Positions 7,052 through 14,037 of a stretch of 16,853 nucleotides of DNA are shown here, one piece after another. Below the pieces are notes generated by a model. It saw nothing but the letters and a program-made list of their open reading frames with translations. It was not told where the DNA came from and did no database searches. Positions within the stretch are counted from its first letter, which is position 1, and every line of letters starts with the position of its first letter. The translations under genes were made by a program, and so were the position numbers. The DNA is from an uncultured Alistipes sp. (lineage in GTDB: Bacteria > Bacteroidota > Bacteroidia > Bacteroidales > Rikenellaceae), in contig CALGRZ010000119.1 of NCBI GenBank assembly GCA_937880705.1, forward strand, positions 1-16,853, given 5' to 3'.

Positions 7052-7674
7052 TAGAGCCCACACTAAAACAATATATCGAGGAGGAGATTATACCGCGCTA
7101 CGATAGTTTCGATGGCGCACATCGTCGCGACCACGCCGAGATGGTTATCAGGCGTAGCTTGGAGCTTGCCGAGAGCCACGATGCAGACCCCAATATGGTC
7201 TATGCCATAGCCGCCTATCACGACACGGGATTGGCCTACGGCAGAGAGAATCATCACCACGACTCAAGGCGTATAGTGCTTGCCGATGAGCGCCTCCGAC
7301 AGTGGTTTAGCGAGGAGCAGATTGCAACGATGGCAGATGCCTGCGAAGACCACCGAGCATCGTCAAAAAATGCACCACGCACCATCTATGGCGCTATCGT
7401 GGCGGAGGCCGACAGGCTTATTATGCCCGAATCAATCATTCGCCGCACCATACAATTCACCCTTGCCAACCACCCCACACTCGACCGCGAAGAGGGCTAC
7501 GACCGCCTAAGGGAGCATCTTCACGAGAAGTACGACTACGGTGGCTACCTGCGCCTATGGATAACGCCCTCGGAGAACTCTCGCCGACTGGAGGAGCTAC
7601 GCCAGCTTATCGCCCAGCCGGAGGCTCTTCGCAAGGTCTACGACCGCATCTACGACGAGCTAACCGCCAAGTAA
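7048..7674 (+). CDS. HD-domain metal-dependent phosphohydrolase
   Basis: This 208-residue protein carries the HD-superfamily metal ligands in order: H29 (in RRDHAE), the H58-D59 doublet (in AAYHDTGL), H102 (in CEDHRASS) and D122 (in AEADRL). Family members hydrolyse phosphate esters of nucleotides or related small molecules; the substrate cannot be told here. There is no partner RelA/SpoT synthetase or GAF/PAS domain, so a role in alarmone turnover is not supported. It overlaps the stop of the second M16 gene by 4 bases (ATGA) and closes that operon. An 85-bp inverted-array element follows. Confidence 0.88.
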   Translation: MIEPTLKQYIEEEIIPRYDSFDGAHRRDHAEMVIRRSLELAESHDADPNMVYAIAAYHDTGLAYGRENHHHDSRRIVLADERLRQWFSEEQIATMADACEDHRASSKNAPRTIYGAIVAEADRLIMPESIIRRTIQFTLANHPTLDREEGYDRLREHLHEKYDYGGYLRLWITPSENSRRLEELRQLIAQPEALRKVYDRIYDELTAK

Positions 7675-7693
7675 GTAGCAGATAGCGCGAGCG

Positions 7694-7778
7694 TTAGAGA
7701 ATTTAGGGAATTTAGAGAACTTAAGAGTAGCGCCAAGACAAATATCCTTAACTTCTCTAATTTCTTTAAGCTCCCTAC
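7694..7778. repeat. Inverted array of 9-bp units (TTAGRGAAn)
   Basis: The left arm holds four contiguous 9-mers: TTAGAGAAT (7694), TTAGGGAAT (7703), TTAGAGAAC (7712), TTAAGAGTA (7721). The right arm, read on the other strand, holds four 9-mers between 7743 and 7778: GTAGGGAGC, TTAAAGAAA, TTAGAGAAG, TTAAGGATA. A 13-base core (7730-7742) separates them. Immediately left is AGCGTTAG (7689-7696), also present in the element end at 1-42. The arms could form a long imperfect hairpin and may end transcription of the M16/HD operon, but there is no T-run directly after it. Confidence 0.7.
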
Positions 7779-7851
7779 TCACTTCGACACTTGGTGTTTT
7801 TCGCCACAATATCGAGCTAAATTCAACCGCCGAAAAAATATTTCAAAAAAG

Positions 7852-7884
7852 TGTGCTTAGTTTGGGAAATTTTGTGTATCTTTG
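7852..7884 (+). promoter_or_regulatory. Bacteroidota-type promoter for the oxidoreductase operon
   Basis: The -7 box TATCTTTG (7877-7884) is a perfect consensus. Twenty-one bases upstream TGTG (7852-7855) is a weaker -33 element. The leader to the ferredoxin start at 7947 is about 55-60 bases. Confidence 0.75.
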
Positions 7885-7946
7885 TTTGGTGAATTCTATG
7901 TATTCGAACAAACCGAACTATTAACAATCTATAAAACTACTGTCGT

Positions 7947-8174
7947 ATGGCAAAAATCAAAGGAACAGTTGTCGTCGATACAGAGCATTGTAAGGGTTGT
8001 GGTGTATGTGTAGCATCATGTCCTACAAAGACGCTCGGTCTATCGAACGAGGTTAATGGTAAGGGTTATCCCTTCGCTATGATGGTTGAGCCGGATAATT
8101 GTACTGGTTGCGCTTCTTGCGCTATCATCTGTCCGGATAGTTGTCTAACGGTGTATCGCCAAAAATTCGAGTAA
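7947..8174 (+). CDS. 2-oxoacid:ferredoxin oxidoreductase, ferredoxin (delta) subunit
   Basis: This 75-residue protein binds two [4Fe-4S] clusters: CKGCGVCVASCP (C15, C18, C21, C25) and CTGCASCAIICP (C52, C55, C58, C62). It is the electron-transfer subunit of the four-gene 2-oxoacid oxidoreductase that follows, taking electrons from the TPP site and passing them to an external ferredoxin. Length and spacing are typical of the delta subunit. It is the first gene of the operon, 3 bases from the alpha-subunit gene, with a strong promoter upstream. Cytoplasmic, anaerobic enzyme. Codon choice here and in the next three genes (many GGT, CTT, GTT) differs from the M16 genes, consistent with high expression. 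Confidence 0.93.
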   Translation: MAKIKGTVVVDTEHCKGCGVCVASCPTKTLGLSNEVNGKGYPFAMMVEPDNCTGCASCAIICPDSCLTVYRQKFE

Positions 8175-8177
8175 ACT

Positions 8178-9272
8178 ATGGCAGAGAAAGAGGTAAAACT
8201 TATGAAAGGCAACGAGGTGATTGCTCACGCAGCAATTCGCTATGGTTGCGACGGCTATTTCGGCTACCCCATCACACCTCAGTCAGAGGTTATGGAGACA
8301 CTTATGGAGGAGAAGCCTTGGGAGACTACCGGTATGGTTGTTCTTCAGGCAGAGTCTGAGGTATCTTCTATTAATATGGTGTATGGTGGCGCATCTACCG
8401 GTAAGCGCGTTATGACTTCTTCATCTTCGCCCGGTGTCAGCCTTATGTCTGAGGGCTTGAGCTACCTCGCAGGTGCCGAGCTTCCTTGCGTTATCGTAAA
8501 CTGCCAGCGTGGTGGTCCGGGTCTTGGTACTATCCAGCCTTCACAGTCTGACTACTTCCAGGCTTGTAAGGGTGGTGCACACGGCGACTTCCACCTTATC
8601 GTTTTGGCTCCCAACTCAGTTCAGGAGATGCACGATTTCGTAGCTGATGCTTTCGATCTCGCGTTCAAGTATCGCAACCCCGCTATGATTTTGGCTGATG
8701 GTGCTATCGGTCAGATGATGGAGAAGGTTGTTTTGGCACCCCAGCGTCCTCGCAAGACTAAGGAGGAGATCGCTGCAGAGTGCAAGAGCTGGGCTCTTAT
8801 TGGCAAGACCGATGACCGCGAGCGCAATGTGATCACCTCACTTGAGCTTAAGTCAGAGGTTATGGAGGTTAACAACCAGCGTCTTCAGGCCAAGTACAAT
8901 GCTATCAAGGAGAACGAGGTACGCTACGAGGCTATTCAGTGCGACGATGCAGACTATGTAATCGTAGCATTCGGTTCATCTTCTCGTATCTGCTCTGCTA
9001 CCGTTGAGATGGCACGCGCCGAGGGCATCAAGCTTGGTTTGTTGCGTCCTATCACCCTCTACCCCTTCCCCACAAAGGCTATTCAGGAGCTTGCAGAGCG
9101 TGGCGTAAAGGGCTTCCTCTCAGCTGAGCTTAACGCAGGCCAGATGGTTGAGGATGTTCGTCTTGCAGTAAACGGCAAGGCTGTCGTAGAGCACTATGGC
9201 CGTATGGGCGGTATGCTCTTCTCACCCGATGAGGTTCTCAATGCAGTTAAAGAAAAACTTATAAATCGATAA
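8178..9272 (+). CDS. vorB: 2-oxoacid:ferredoxin oxidoreductase alpha subunit (VorB-type)
   Basis: This 364-residue protein is the alpha (pyrimidine-domain plus domain II) subunit. Marks include GNEVIAHAAIRYGCDGYFGY (11-30), YPITPQSEVME next to it, VSSINMVYGGASTGKRVMTS with the conserved GA-S-G-R region, and the C-terminal domain II part beginning near VIVAFGSSSRI. Its size and start match the VorB-type subunit annotated in Bacteroidota as 3-methyl-2-oxobutanoate (2-oxoisovalerate) oxidoreductase, which makes isobutyryl-CoA from the valine keto acid. 2-Oxoglutarate or a broader branched-chain specificity cannot be excluded from sequence alone. It lies between the ferredoxin and TPP-binding subunit genes with gaps of 3 and 4 bases. 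Confidence 0.9.
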   Translation: MAEKEVKLMKGNEVIAHAAIRYGCDGYFGYPITPQSEVMETLMEEKPWETTGMVVLQAESEVSSINMVYGGASTGKRVMTSSSSPGVSLMSEGLSYLAGAELPCVIVNCQRGGPGLGTIQPSQSDYFQACKGGAHGDFHLIVLAPNSVQEMHDFVADAFDLAFKYRNPAMILADGAIGQMMEKVVLAPQRPRKTKEEIAAECKSWALIGKTDDRERNVITSLELKSEVMEVNNQRLQAKYNAIKENEVRYEAIQCDDADYVIVAFGSSSRICSATVEMARAEGIKLGLLRPITLYPFPTKAIQELAERGVKGFLSAELNAGQMVEDVRLAVNGKAVVEHYGRMGGMLFSPDEVLNAVKEKLINR

Positions 9273-9276
9273 GACT

Positions 9277-10044
9277 ATGGCAGAGGTTGAAATCAAAAAG
9301 GAGAATTTGGTATTTGGCAAGTCAAAGCTTATCTTGCCTAATGTAATGCACTACTGCCCCGGCTGTAGCCACGGTACCGTACACAAGCTCGTTGCCGAGG
9401 TTATCGAGGAGATGGGTTTGGAGCATAGCACTATTGGCGTATCGCCCGTAGGCTGCTCGGTATTTGCATACAACTATATAGATATCGACTGGGCACAGGC
9501 TGCTCACGGTCGTGCTTGCGCTGTGGCTACCGCCATCAAGCGCGTGAACCCCACGAAGATGGTATTCACCTACCAGGGTGATGGTGATATGTCGGCTATT
9601 GGTACCGGCGAGACCATCCACGCTGCTGCACGCGGTGAGAACATCGTGGCTATCTACATCAACAACGCTATCTACGGTATGACCGGTGGTCAGATGGCTC
9701 CCACTACCCTGCTGGGTATGAAGACCGCCACCACCCCCTACGGTCGTGATCCCAAGCTCAATGGCTATCCCTACAAGATTGGTCAGATGCTGGCTCACCT
9801 CGACGGCGTATGCTATGTAACTCGTCAGAGTGTTCACACTCCCGCCAACGTGCGCAAGACCAAGAAGGCTATCCGTCACGCATTCGAGAATGCTATGGCA
9901 GGTAAGGGCTTCAGCTTGGTAGAGGTCGTTTCTACTTGCAACAGCGGTTGGAAGCTGTCGCCTGTAGCCTCTAACGAGTGGTTGGAGAAGAATATGTTGC
10001 CGTTCTACGAGCTCGGCGATTTGAAGGACACAACAAAAGAGTAA
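9277..10044 (+). CDS. 2-oxoacid:ferredoxin oxidoreductase beta subunit (TPP-binding)
   Basis: This 255-residue protein carries the thiamine pyrophosphate motif GDGD (101-104) followed after about 25 residues by NN (129-130), with YGMTGGQ (133-139) just after. Near the N-terminus is HYCPGCSHG (25-33); C27 and C30, with C60 (VGCS) and a late cysteine in STCNSGW, are candidate ligands of the [4Fe-4S] cluster found in beta subunits of this enzyme class. It performs decarboxylation of the keto acid with the alpha subunit. Four bases separate it from alpha and six from gamma, confirming one operon. Length is usual for the family. Confidence 0.93.
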   Translation: MAEVEIKKENLVFGKSKLILPNVMHYCPGCSHGTVHKLVAEVIEEMGLEHSTIGVSPVGCSVFAYNYIDIDWAQAAHGRACAVATAIKRVNPTKMVFTYQGDGDMSAIGTGETIHAAARGENIVAIYINNAIYGMTGGQMAPTTLLGMKTATTPYGRDPKLNGYPYKIGQMLAHLDGVCYVTRQSVHTPANVRKTKKAIRHAFENAMAGKGFSLVEVVSTCNSGWKLSPVASNEWLEKNMLPFYELGDLKDTTKE

Positions 10045-10050
10045 GCAACT

Positions 10051-10596
10051 ATGAAAGAGACTATAATCATTGCAGGTTTCGGAGGACAGGGTGTCCTCAC
10101 TATGGGTAAGATTTTGGCTTACTCTGGCGTTATGCAGGATATGGAGGTTACTTGGATGCCTTCATACGGTCCCGAGATGCGTGGTGGTACTGCCAACGTG
10201 ACCGTTATCCTGTCGGATAAGCCTATCTCTTCACCTATCGCTCACGAGTTTGACTGCGTAGTTGTCCTCAACCAGCAGTCTATGGACAAGTTCGAGAGCC
10301 AGGTTAAGCCCGGTGGTGTTCTCATCTACGACACCAACGGTATCACCCACCACCCCACTCGTACCGACATCAGCGTTTACCAGATCGACGCTACGGCAGA
10401 GTGCGCTCGTATGGGCCAGTCAAAGCTCTTCAACACCATGATTTTGGGTGCATACCTCAAGGTTCGCCCCGTGGTTAAGATGGAGAACGTAATGGAGGGT
10501 CTGAAGCACACCTTGCCCGAGCGCGCTTGGAAGATGCTGCCTATGAACGAGGAGGCTATCAAGCACGGTGGTGAGATCATCAAGCAGGTTCGCTAA
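10051..10596 (+). CDS. 2-oxoacid:ferredoxin oxidoreductase gamma subunit
   Basis: This 181-residue protein begins with the Rossmann-like motif GFGGQGV (9-15), typical of the gamma (domain III, CoA-handling) subunit of pyruvate/2-oxoacid ferredoxin oxidoreductases. The next conserved block, PSYGPEMRGGTANVTV, is also diagnostic of the family. It completes the delta-alpha-beta-gamma set, so the enzyme is fully encoded here. It is the last gene of the operon; a strong intrinsic terminator begins 41 bases after its stop. Confidence 0.93.
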   Translation: MKETIIIAGFGGQGVLTMGKILAYSGVMQDMEVTWMPSYGPEMRGGTANVTVILSDKPISSPIAHEFDCVVVLNQQSMDKFESQVKPGGVLIYDTNGITHHPTRTDISVYQIDATAECARMGQSKLFNTMILGAYLKVRPVVKMENVMEGLKHTLPERAWKMLPMNEEAIKHGGEIIKQVR

Positions 10597-10636
10597 TTGC
10601 AAATCGACGTTGGGCATTTAGGCCCACGATAAGGCA

Positions 10637-10676
10637 ACGCCCCGAGAGTTTACCAAAGCTCTTGGGGCGCGCTTTT
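10637..10676 (+). terminator. Intrinsic terminator of the oxidoreductase operon
   Basis: An 11-bp stem CGCCCCGAGAG (10637-10647) and CTCTTGGGGCG (10658-10668), with one G-T pair, encloses a 10-base loop and is followed closely by five T (10672-10676). An overlapping weaker stem using CGTTG (10609) and CAACG (10634) could compete with it. Confidence 0.85.
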
Positions 10677-10770
10677 TGGGGTATTACGCACAATAATTGC
10701 CCGCGAGGGAGTATCGATATTGGCAATGCCAAGATGTTATTTGAAAAAAAATTAAAAATTGCATTAAAAG

Positions 10771-10802
10771 TTTGGCTATTTGAAAAATTTGCATTAATTT
10801 AG
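10771..10802 (+). promoter_or_regulatory. Probable promoter of the small HTH gene
   Basis: TTTG (10771-10774), a 20-base spacer and TAATTTAG (10795-10802, one mismatch to TAnnTTTG) fit the Bacteroidota promoter, in a very AT-rich region. The leader to ATG 10848 would be about 40 bases. Confidence 0.55.
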
Positions 10803-10847
10803 TAGTGCGAAAATAATTTAATACTAATCTTAATACCTTAAAAAGTT

Positions 10848-11093
10848 ATGATTATCACATTTAACGAACTGCGCCGTATCAAGGATAAGTTGCCCAGTGG
10901 CAGCTCGCAGCGCATTGCAGATGAGTTGGGAATCGACGTTGAGACTGTACGCAACTACTTCGGTGGTCAGCACCTCGAGGCAAAGGCTTGTGCAGGTATC
11001 CATATTGAGCAGGGCCCCGATGGTGGCGTTGTAACGCTGGATGACACCACGATTTTCGACGCAGCAATGCGCATCCTCAACGAGCAGAAATAA
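10848..11093 (+). CDS. Small conserved Bacteroidota helix-turn-helix DNA-binding protein
   Basis: An 81-residue protein whose N-terminal half forms a helix-turn-helix: residues 20-38 read SQRIADELGIDVETVRNYF, a recognisable HTH with the A-x-x-L-G turn and a T-V-R-N recognition helix. The second half (about 50-80) contains the glycine-rich GPDGGVVTLDDTTIFDAA. I recall closely similar small proteins being widespread in Bacteroidales, annotated only as DNA-binding. It is a single-gene transcription unit with its own promoter and a strong terminator. A regulatory or nucleoid role is inference; targets are unknown. Confidence 0.85.
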   Translation: MIITFNELRRIKDKLPSGSSQRIADELGIDVETVRNYFGGQHLEAKACAGIHIEQGPDGGVVTLDDTTIFDAAMRILNEQK

Positions 11094-11124
11094 CAAGATA
11101 GGTCGGCACTGCCGAACAACTATT

Positions 11125-11161
11125 GGGCTGTCTACCCTCGGGGCACGACAGCCCTTTTTTT
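11125..11161 (+). terminator. Intrinsic terminator after the small HTH gene
   Basis: A perfect 8-bp stem GGGCTGTC (11125-11132) and GACAGCCC (11147-11154) is followed directly by seven T (11155-11161). Confidence 0.9.
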
Positions 11162-11171
11162 GTGCGGTGAG

Positions 11172-11490
11172 GCGCAGTCGATAGGACGGCGCAGTCAGTA
11201 GGACTTAATAGGACTTGATAGGACTTAATAGGATTAGGCGCGGCCGACATTTACCCGGTAGCAATGTGCTATCCCATTTTACCTATCTCATCCTATTTTG
11301 CGCAGTCAATAGGACTTGATAGGACTTAATAGGACTTAATGGGACTTAATGGGATTAAGCGCGGCCGACATTTACCCGGTGGCGGTGTGCTATCCCATTT
11401 TTCCTATCTCTTCCTATTTCGTCCTATCTCTTCCTATTTCGTCCTATTTCTTCCTATTAGTCCTATCTCTCCCTAATCTCCACCTATTTT
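11172..11490. repeat. Tandemly duplicated element with inverted 10-bp arrays and a structured core
   Basis: Two head-to-tail units start with GCGCAGTC (11189 and 11300; a partial third start is at 11172). Each has a left array of 10-bp units of the type TAGGACTTAA (unit 1: 11199, 11209, 11219, 11229; unit 2: 11310, 11320, 11330, 11340, 11350). A ~43-bp core follows (11238-11280 and 11359-11401). Then comes an opposite-strand array of CCTATnTCnT units, short in unit 1 (from 11282) and long in unit 2 (11403 to about 11490, mostly 10-bp spacing). The core has a hairpin, ACATT and TACC pairing with GGTA and AATGT (11247-11267). Its three changes in the second copy keep pairing as G-T wobbles. Non-coding; fills the gap before the TPR gene. 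Confidence 0.75.
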
Positions 11491-11512
11491 TACCAAAAGT
11501 GCTACCCAGAGG

Positions 11513-11543
11513 TTTCACGGCACCGATAATTTTTGTATATTTG
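11513..11543 (+). promoter_or_regulatory. Promoter of the TPR regulator gene
   Basis: TATATTTG (11536-11543) matches the -7 consensus. Nineteen bases upstream TTTC (11513-11516) is a one-mismatch -33 element. Transcription would begin near 11550, so start codons at or before 11548 are unlikely. Confidence 0.65.
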
Positions 11544-11580
11544 TGCTATGGTATCATCACGTTATAATGTGTTTAGATTT

Positions 11581-13227
11581 ATGCGGAGCATGGCCATTGT
11601 CATGGTCGGCTGCTGCTGTGTGCTTACCACCCGTTGTACTACGCCCGACAGGGTGCTTTCGGAGCTTGCCAAGGCCGAGGCTCTCGCCGAGACCCATCCC
11701 GACTCGGCCCTGATGGTCGTGCGCAATGTCGACCGCCAAAGGGTGCACGGCAAACACGATAACGCCTACTACGCCCTGGTATATAGCGAGGCCCTCTACT
11801 ACAACCGCATCAAGCCGCAGAGCGATAGCCTGACACACGATATGTCGCGCTACTACCGCCTCTCGGATAATCATGACGAGCGCGCCCGCGCGATGTATCA
11901 ACACGGTCTGGTGATGCATAGTACCGGCAAGAGTGCCGAGGCTATCTTCGCACTTATGGCCGCCGAGGAGTCGTGCCGGGCTCTCGACAACCCACACCTC
12001 GAGGGCCTCGTCTACCGCACCATGGGCGATGTCTATGGCGCGGAGCTGCTGTTTGATAACGCCATAGAGGCCTATGCCAAGGCTTGTGACTGCTTCCAAC
12101 GGGCCGGACTGGAGTACCACGACGCACATAGCAAGTTTCTCATGGGAGGCACATATGGCAGGTTGCGCAACTTTGATGATGCTCTGCCACCACTGCACGC
12201 AGCCTTGGAATATGCTATTGATAACCATGCCGACAGCTTCTTGTGCTCCGTTTTGCATGAGCTTGCGCAGGTCTATCTGCAACGTGGCGAGTACAGAGAG
12301 TTTGTCGACGTCGTCACACTCTTCGATAAGCACGACTGCCTCTTCTTCAACAAGTCAGACTACTACTGCTATCGCGCAATTATGGCGACCTGCGAGGGCG
12401 AGATACGCTCGGCTCATGAGTATATAGACTATGCCGCAAGCCTCGACGATGCCGATCCGATATTCATGGACCACTCGCTGTACCTAATCTATTTGATGTC
12501 AGACAGATACAAAGAGGCCTTGGAGCTCAACAACAGGATGATAGCCGTTCAGGACGAGATCACCCTCAAGGCATTGAGCCAGCCCATGCTCAACACGCAG
12601 ATTGATGCTTTGGAGGCTGAACTCGAGGCGGAGCTGCAACATCAGCGCAAGACACAAACGGCATATATCGCCATCATTGCGCTTATCGTCGTAATAGGCG
12701 CAGCTGTCATATATAGGTACCGACGAGCGAGGGAGCGTTACATCATAGAGCTATGTGCCGACTTGGAGAGCGTCACTGCCGAGCTGCATCGTCAGCGCAG
12801 CAGTGGCATAGCACTTGACCAGAGTGTCGGTGAGCTATTTGGTGAGCGTCTGTCGCATATCGAGATGCTGCTCAACACATACCACCTGCCTGTGCCCAAC
12901 GATGTCAAGTCGCGCAGGATGTACGACGAGGTAGATGCCTATGTCAAGGGCATACGCAACGACAAGGAGGAGATGCAGATATTGGAGGAGCTTGTCAATA
13001 AGTATAAGGATAACTCAATGTCTGTTGTGAGGTCTATGCTGCCAAATATGAATAGCATGGACTATAAGATAATCTGCTTGACACTGGCCGGCTTTTCGAC
13101 AAATGCCATATCCGTATTTACGGAGTTGGAAAAATCAAATATCTATAATCGCAGGTCGAGAATAAAGCGCAGAATGGAGGAGCTTCCAGCGGAGTATCGC
13201 GACAAGATATTGGCCAATTTCAACTAA
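11581..13227 (+). CDS. TPR/transmembrane regulator-like protein with HTH-like C-terminus
   Basis: About 548 residues from ATG 11581. The N-terminus has a hydrophobic stretch with cysteines (MVGCCC, then LTTRC) that can act as a lipoprotein-type or plain export signal. Residues about 20-340 are helical repeats of TPR type, for example GLVYRTMGDVYGAELLFDNA. A single membrane helix lies at about 360-379, then a cytoplasmic part with a coiled stretch. The end (about 470-520) reads DYKIICLTLAGFSTNAISVF and then R-R-S-R-I-K-R, resembling the degenerate LuxR-like HTH of Bacteroidales TPR regulators. I chose 11581 because the -7 box lies at 11536-11543; ATG 11548 is possible if leaderless. It precedes a DUF3244 gene, a pairing I recall from Bacteroides. 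Confidence 0.82.
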   Translation: MRSMAIVMVGCCCVLTTRCTTPDRVLSELAKAEALAETHPDSALMVVRNVDRQRVHGKHDNAYYALVYSEALYYNRIKPQSDSLTHDMSRYYRLSDNHDERARAMYQHGLVMHSTGKSAEAIFALMAAEESCRALDNPHLEGLVYRTMGDVYGAELLFDNAIEAYAKACDCFQRAGLEYHDAHSKFLMGGTYGRLRNFDDALPPLHAALEYAIDNHADSFLCSVLHELAQVYLQRGEYREFVDVVTLFDKHDCLFFNKSDYYCYRAIMATCEGEIRSAHEYIDYAASLDDADPIFMDHSLYLIYLMSDRYKEALELNNRMIAVQDEITLKALSQPMLNTQIDALEAELEAELQHQRKTQTAYIAIIALIVVIGAAVIYRYRRARERYIIELCADLESVTAELHRQRSSGIALDQSVGELFGERLSHIEMLLNTYHLPVPNDVKSRRMYDEVDAYVKGIRNDKEEMQILEELVNKYKDNSMSVVRSMLPNMNSMDYKIICLTLAGFSTNAISVFTELEKSNIYNRRSRIKRRMEELPAEYRDKILANFN

Positions 13228-13257
13228 TTTTGTCGCCGACTCGCGCAAAAAACGGGG

Positions 13258-13383
13258 CGTGATAGATTTTTTCTTCTCAGCGTTTTGCAAACACCTCATT
13301 ATCAACGCATAACAAGTGACCCGTGATAGATTTTTTTTGGCCTAAAATTTGGTGGTGCCACAAAATTTTTCAAACTTTGTAGT
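13258..13383 (+). repeat. Duplicated 126-bp promoter segment, copy 1
   Basis: This segment aligns without gaps to 14204-14329, with about 11 mismatches over 126 bases. Each copy contains GTGATAGATTTTTT twice, 64 bases apart (13259 and 13323 here), and ends in a -33/-7 promoter. The stretch 13228-13257 before it shows no clear terminator for the TPR gene. Confidence 0.85.
13348..13379 (+). promoter_or_regulatory. Promoter of the DUF3244 gene (within repeat copy 1)
   Basis: TTTG (13348-13351), a 20-base spacer, and AAACTTTG (13372-13379; one mismatch to TAnnTTTG). The leader to ATG 13426 is about 40 bases. The spacing is preserved in the second copy of the repeat. Confidence 0.65.
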
Positions 13384-13425
13384 GACAACACAGTATGAAT
13401 CCCCAAAAAAAACTATCGTCAAATT

Positions 13426-13806
13426 ATGAAGAGATTACTACTTATCACCGTCATTGGCGTTATGTCATCGTTTGGTCTTATGGCAAACCAAGCCGTGGAT
13501 AATCCAACACCCCCTCCCAAACCTATTGTTATCAAACCCGGCCCCACGACACCGCCCGACATTATACCTCTCACCCTCGAGACGGATATCGAGGCGAGCT
13601 ACTGGAATGGTGCAGTCAGCATTGTTTTCAATGTTGACTTGGGCGTTGCCGATATCGTCATCACTAACCACAACACGGGTGAACAGTGGTACGACATCTG
13701 CGCCGGTGCCGGCAGTGTGGTCATCCCCACCTCTACAGATGCGGGCTACTACACCATCACCATCTCTACGGCTAATATGACATATAGTGGAGAGTTCTCG
13801 CTATAA
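13426..13806 (+). CDS. DUF3244 small secreted protein
   Basis: This 126-residue protein has a signal peptide (1-20, ending L-M-A-N), a proline-rich linker (27-45) and a compact all-beta domain (about 46-126). The domain follows the DUF3244 pattern: S-x-W/Y-x-N-G-A-V-S-I, a central V-A-D-I-V-I-T-N strand, S-T-D-A-G-Y-Y-T-I-T-I, and a C-terminal Y-S-G-E-F-S-L strand. DUF3244 proteins are small Bacteroidales periplasmic or exported Ig-like proteins, often near TPR regulators and sometimes near C10 peptidases; no such peptidase is visible here. It has its own promoter in a duplicated 126-bp segment. Exact function unknown. Confidence 0.85.
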   Translation: MKRLLLITVIGVMSSFGLMANQAVDNPTPPPKPIVIKPGPTTPPDIIPLTLETDIEASYWNGAVSIVFNVDLGVADIVITNHNTGEQWYDICAGAGSVVIPTSTDAGYYTITISTANMTYSGEFSL

Positions 13807-14037
13807 TGTCCGAGGGCTGCTTGTCATACCATCGCGTCTGCGGCATTGTGCGACATACAATCGCCGCAGAGCGATATCAATAAGGTATGCCGAGTGGTTG
13901 GAGGAACTTTTGCAGTATCGCATCGACCTCAACAATTCTGCAGATGCCTCGGCACAAGACGAAAAGGAGTCACTGCCGAGCAAGAAGAGGTAGCCTATTT
14001 AGGTCATACTAAAATATACTACCTATATAAATATAAA
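13807..14037 (+). other. Gene-less stretch with possible decayed coding sequence
   Basis: No convincing gene. The DUF3244 frame stays open for 77 codons after its stop (13804-13806) and ends in TAG at 14038, exactly where a duplicated terminator segment begins. At 15177 that same segment begins at a real stop codon. A second open frame runs from GTG 13787 to 13993, with an acidic/basic hydrophilic end. Neither has a credible start or a recognised family. A gene remnant or readthrough tail is possible. Confidence 0.35.

Noticed and set aside
9322..9879. 185-codon open frame on the minus strand inside the oxidoreductase beta subunit gene
   Set aside because: It lies entirely opposite a well-conserved TPP-binding subunit; its open length follows from codon bias of the sense gene.
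11189..11490. CRISPR-like short repeats
   Set aside because: Units are 10 bp and contiguous with no unique spacers, are inverted on the two sides, and there are no cas genes nearby.
11533..11580. Earlier starts (TTG 11533, ATG 11548) for the TPR gene
   Set aside because: The -7 promoter box at 11536-11543 overlaps the first and puts the second at about the transcription start; ATG 11581 also places the hydrophobic signal at the N-terminus.
11557..12333. 258-codon minus-strand frame opposite the TPR gene
   Set aside because: Shadow of the TPR-coding strand; low-complexity composition and no promoter or family motif.
13787..13993. 68-codon frame starting at GTG inside the end of the DUF3244 gene; it shares the six residues SSRYNV with the frame upstream of the TPR start
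   Set aside because: Weak start, no family, and a six-residue match between short stretches is plausibly chance; described only as part of a gene-less region.
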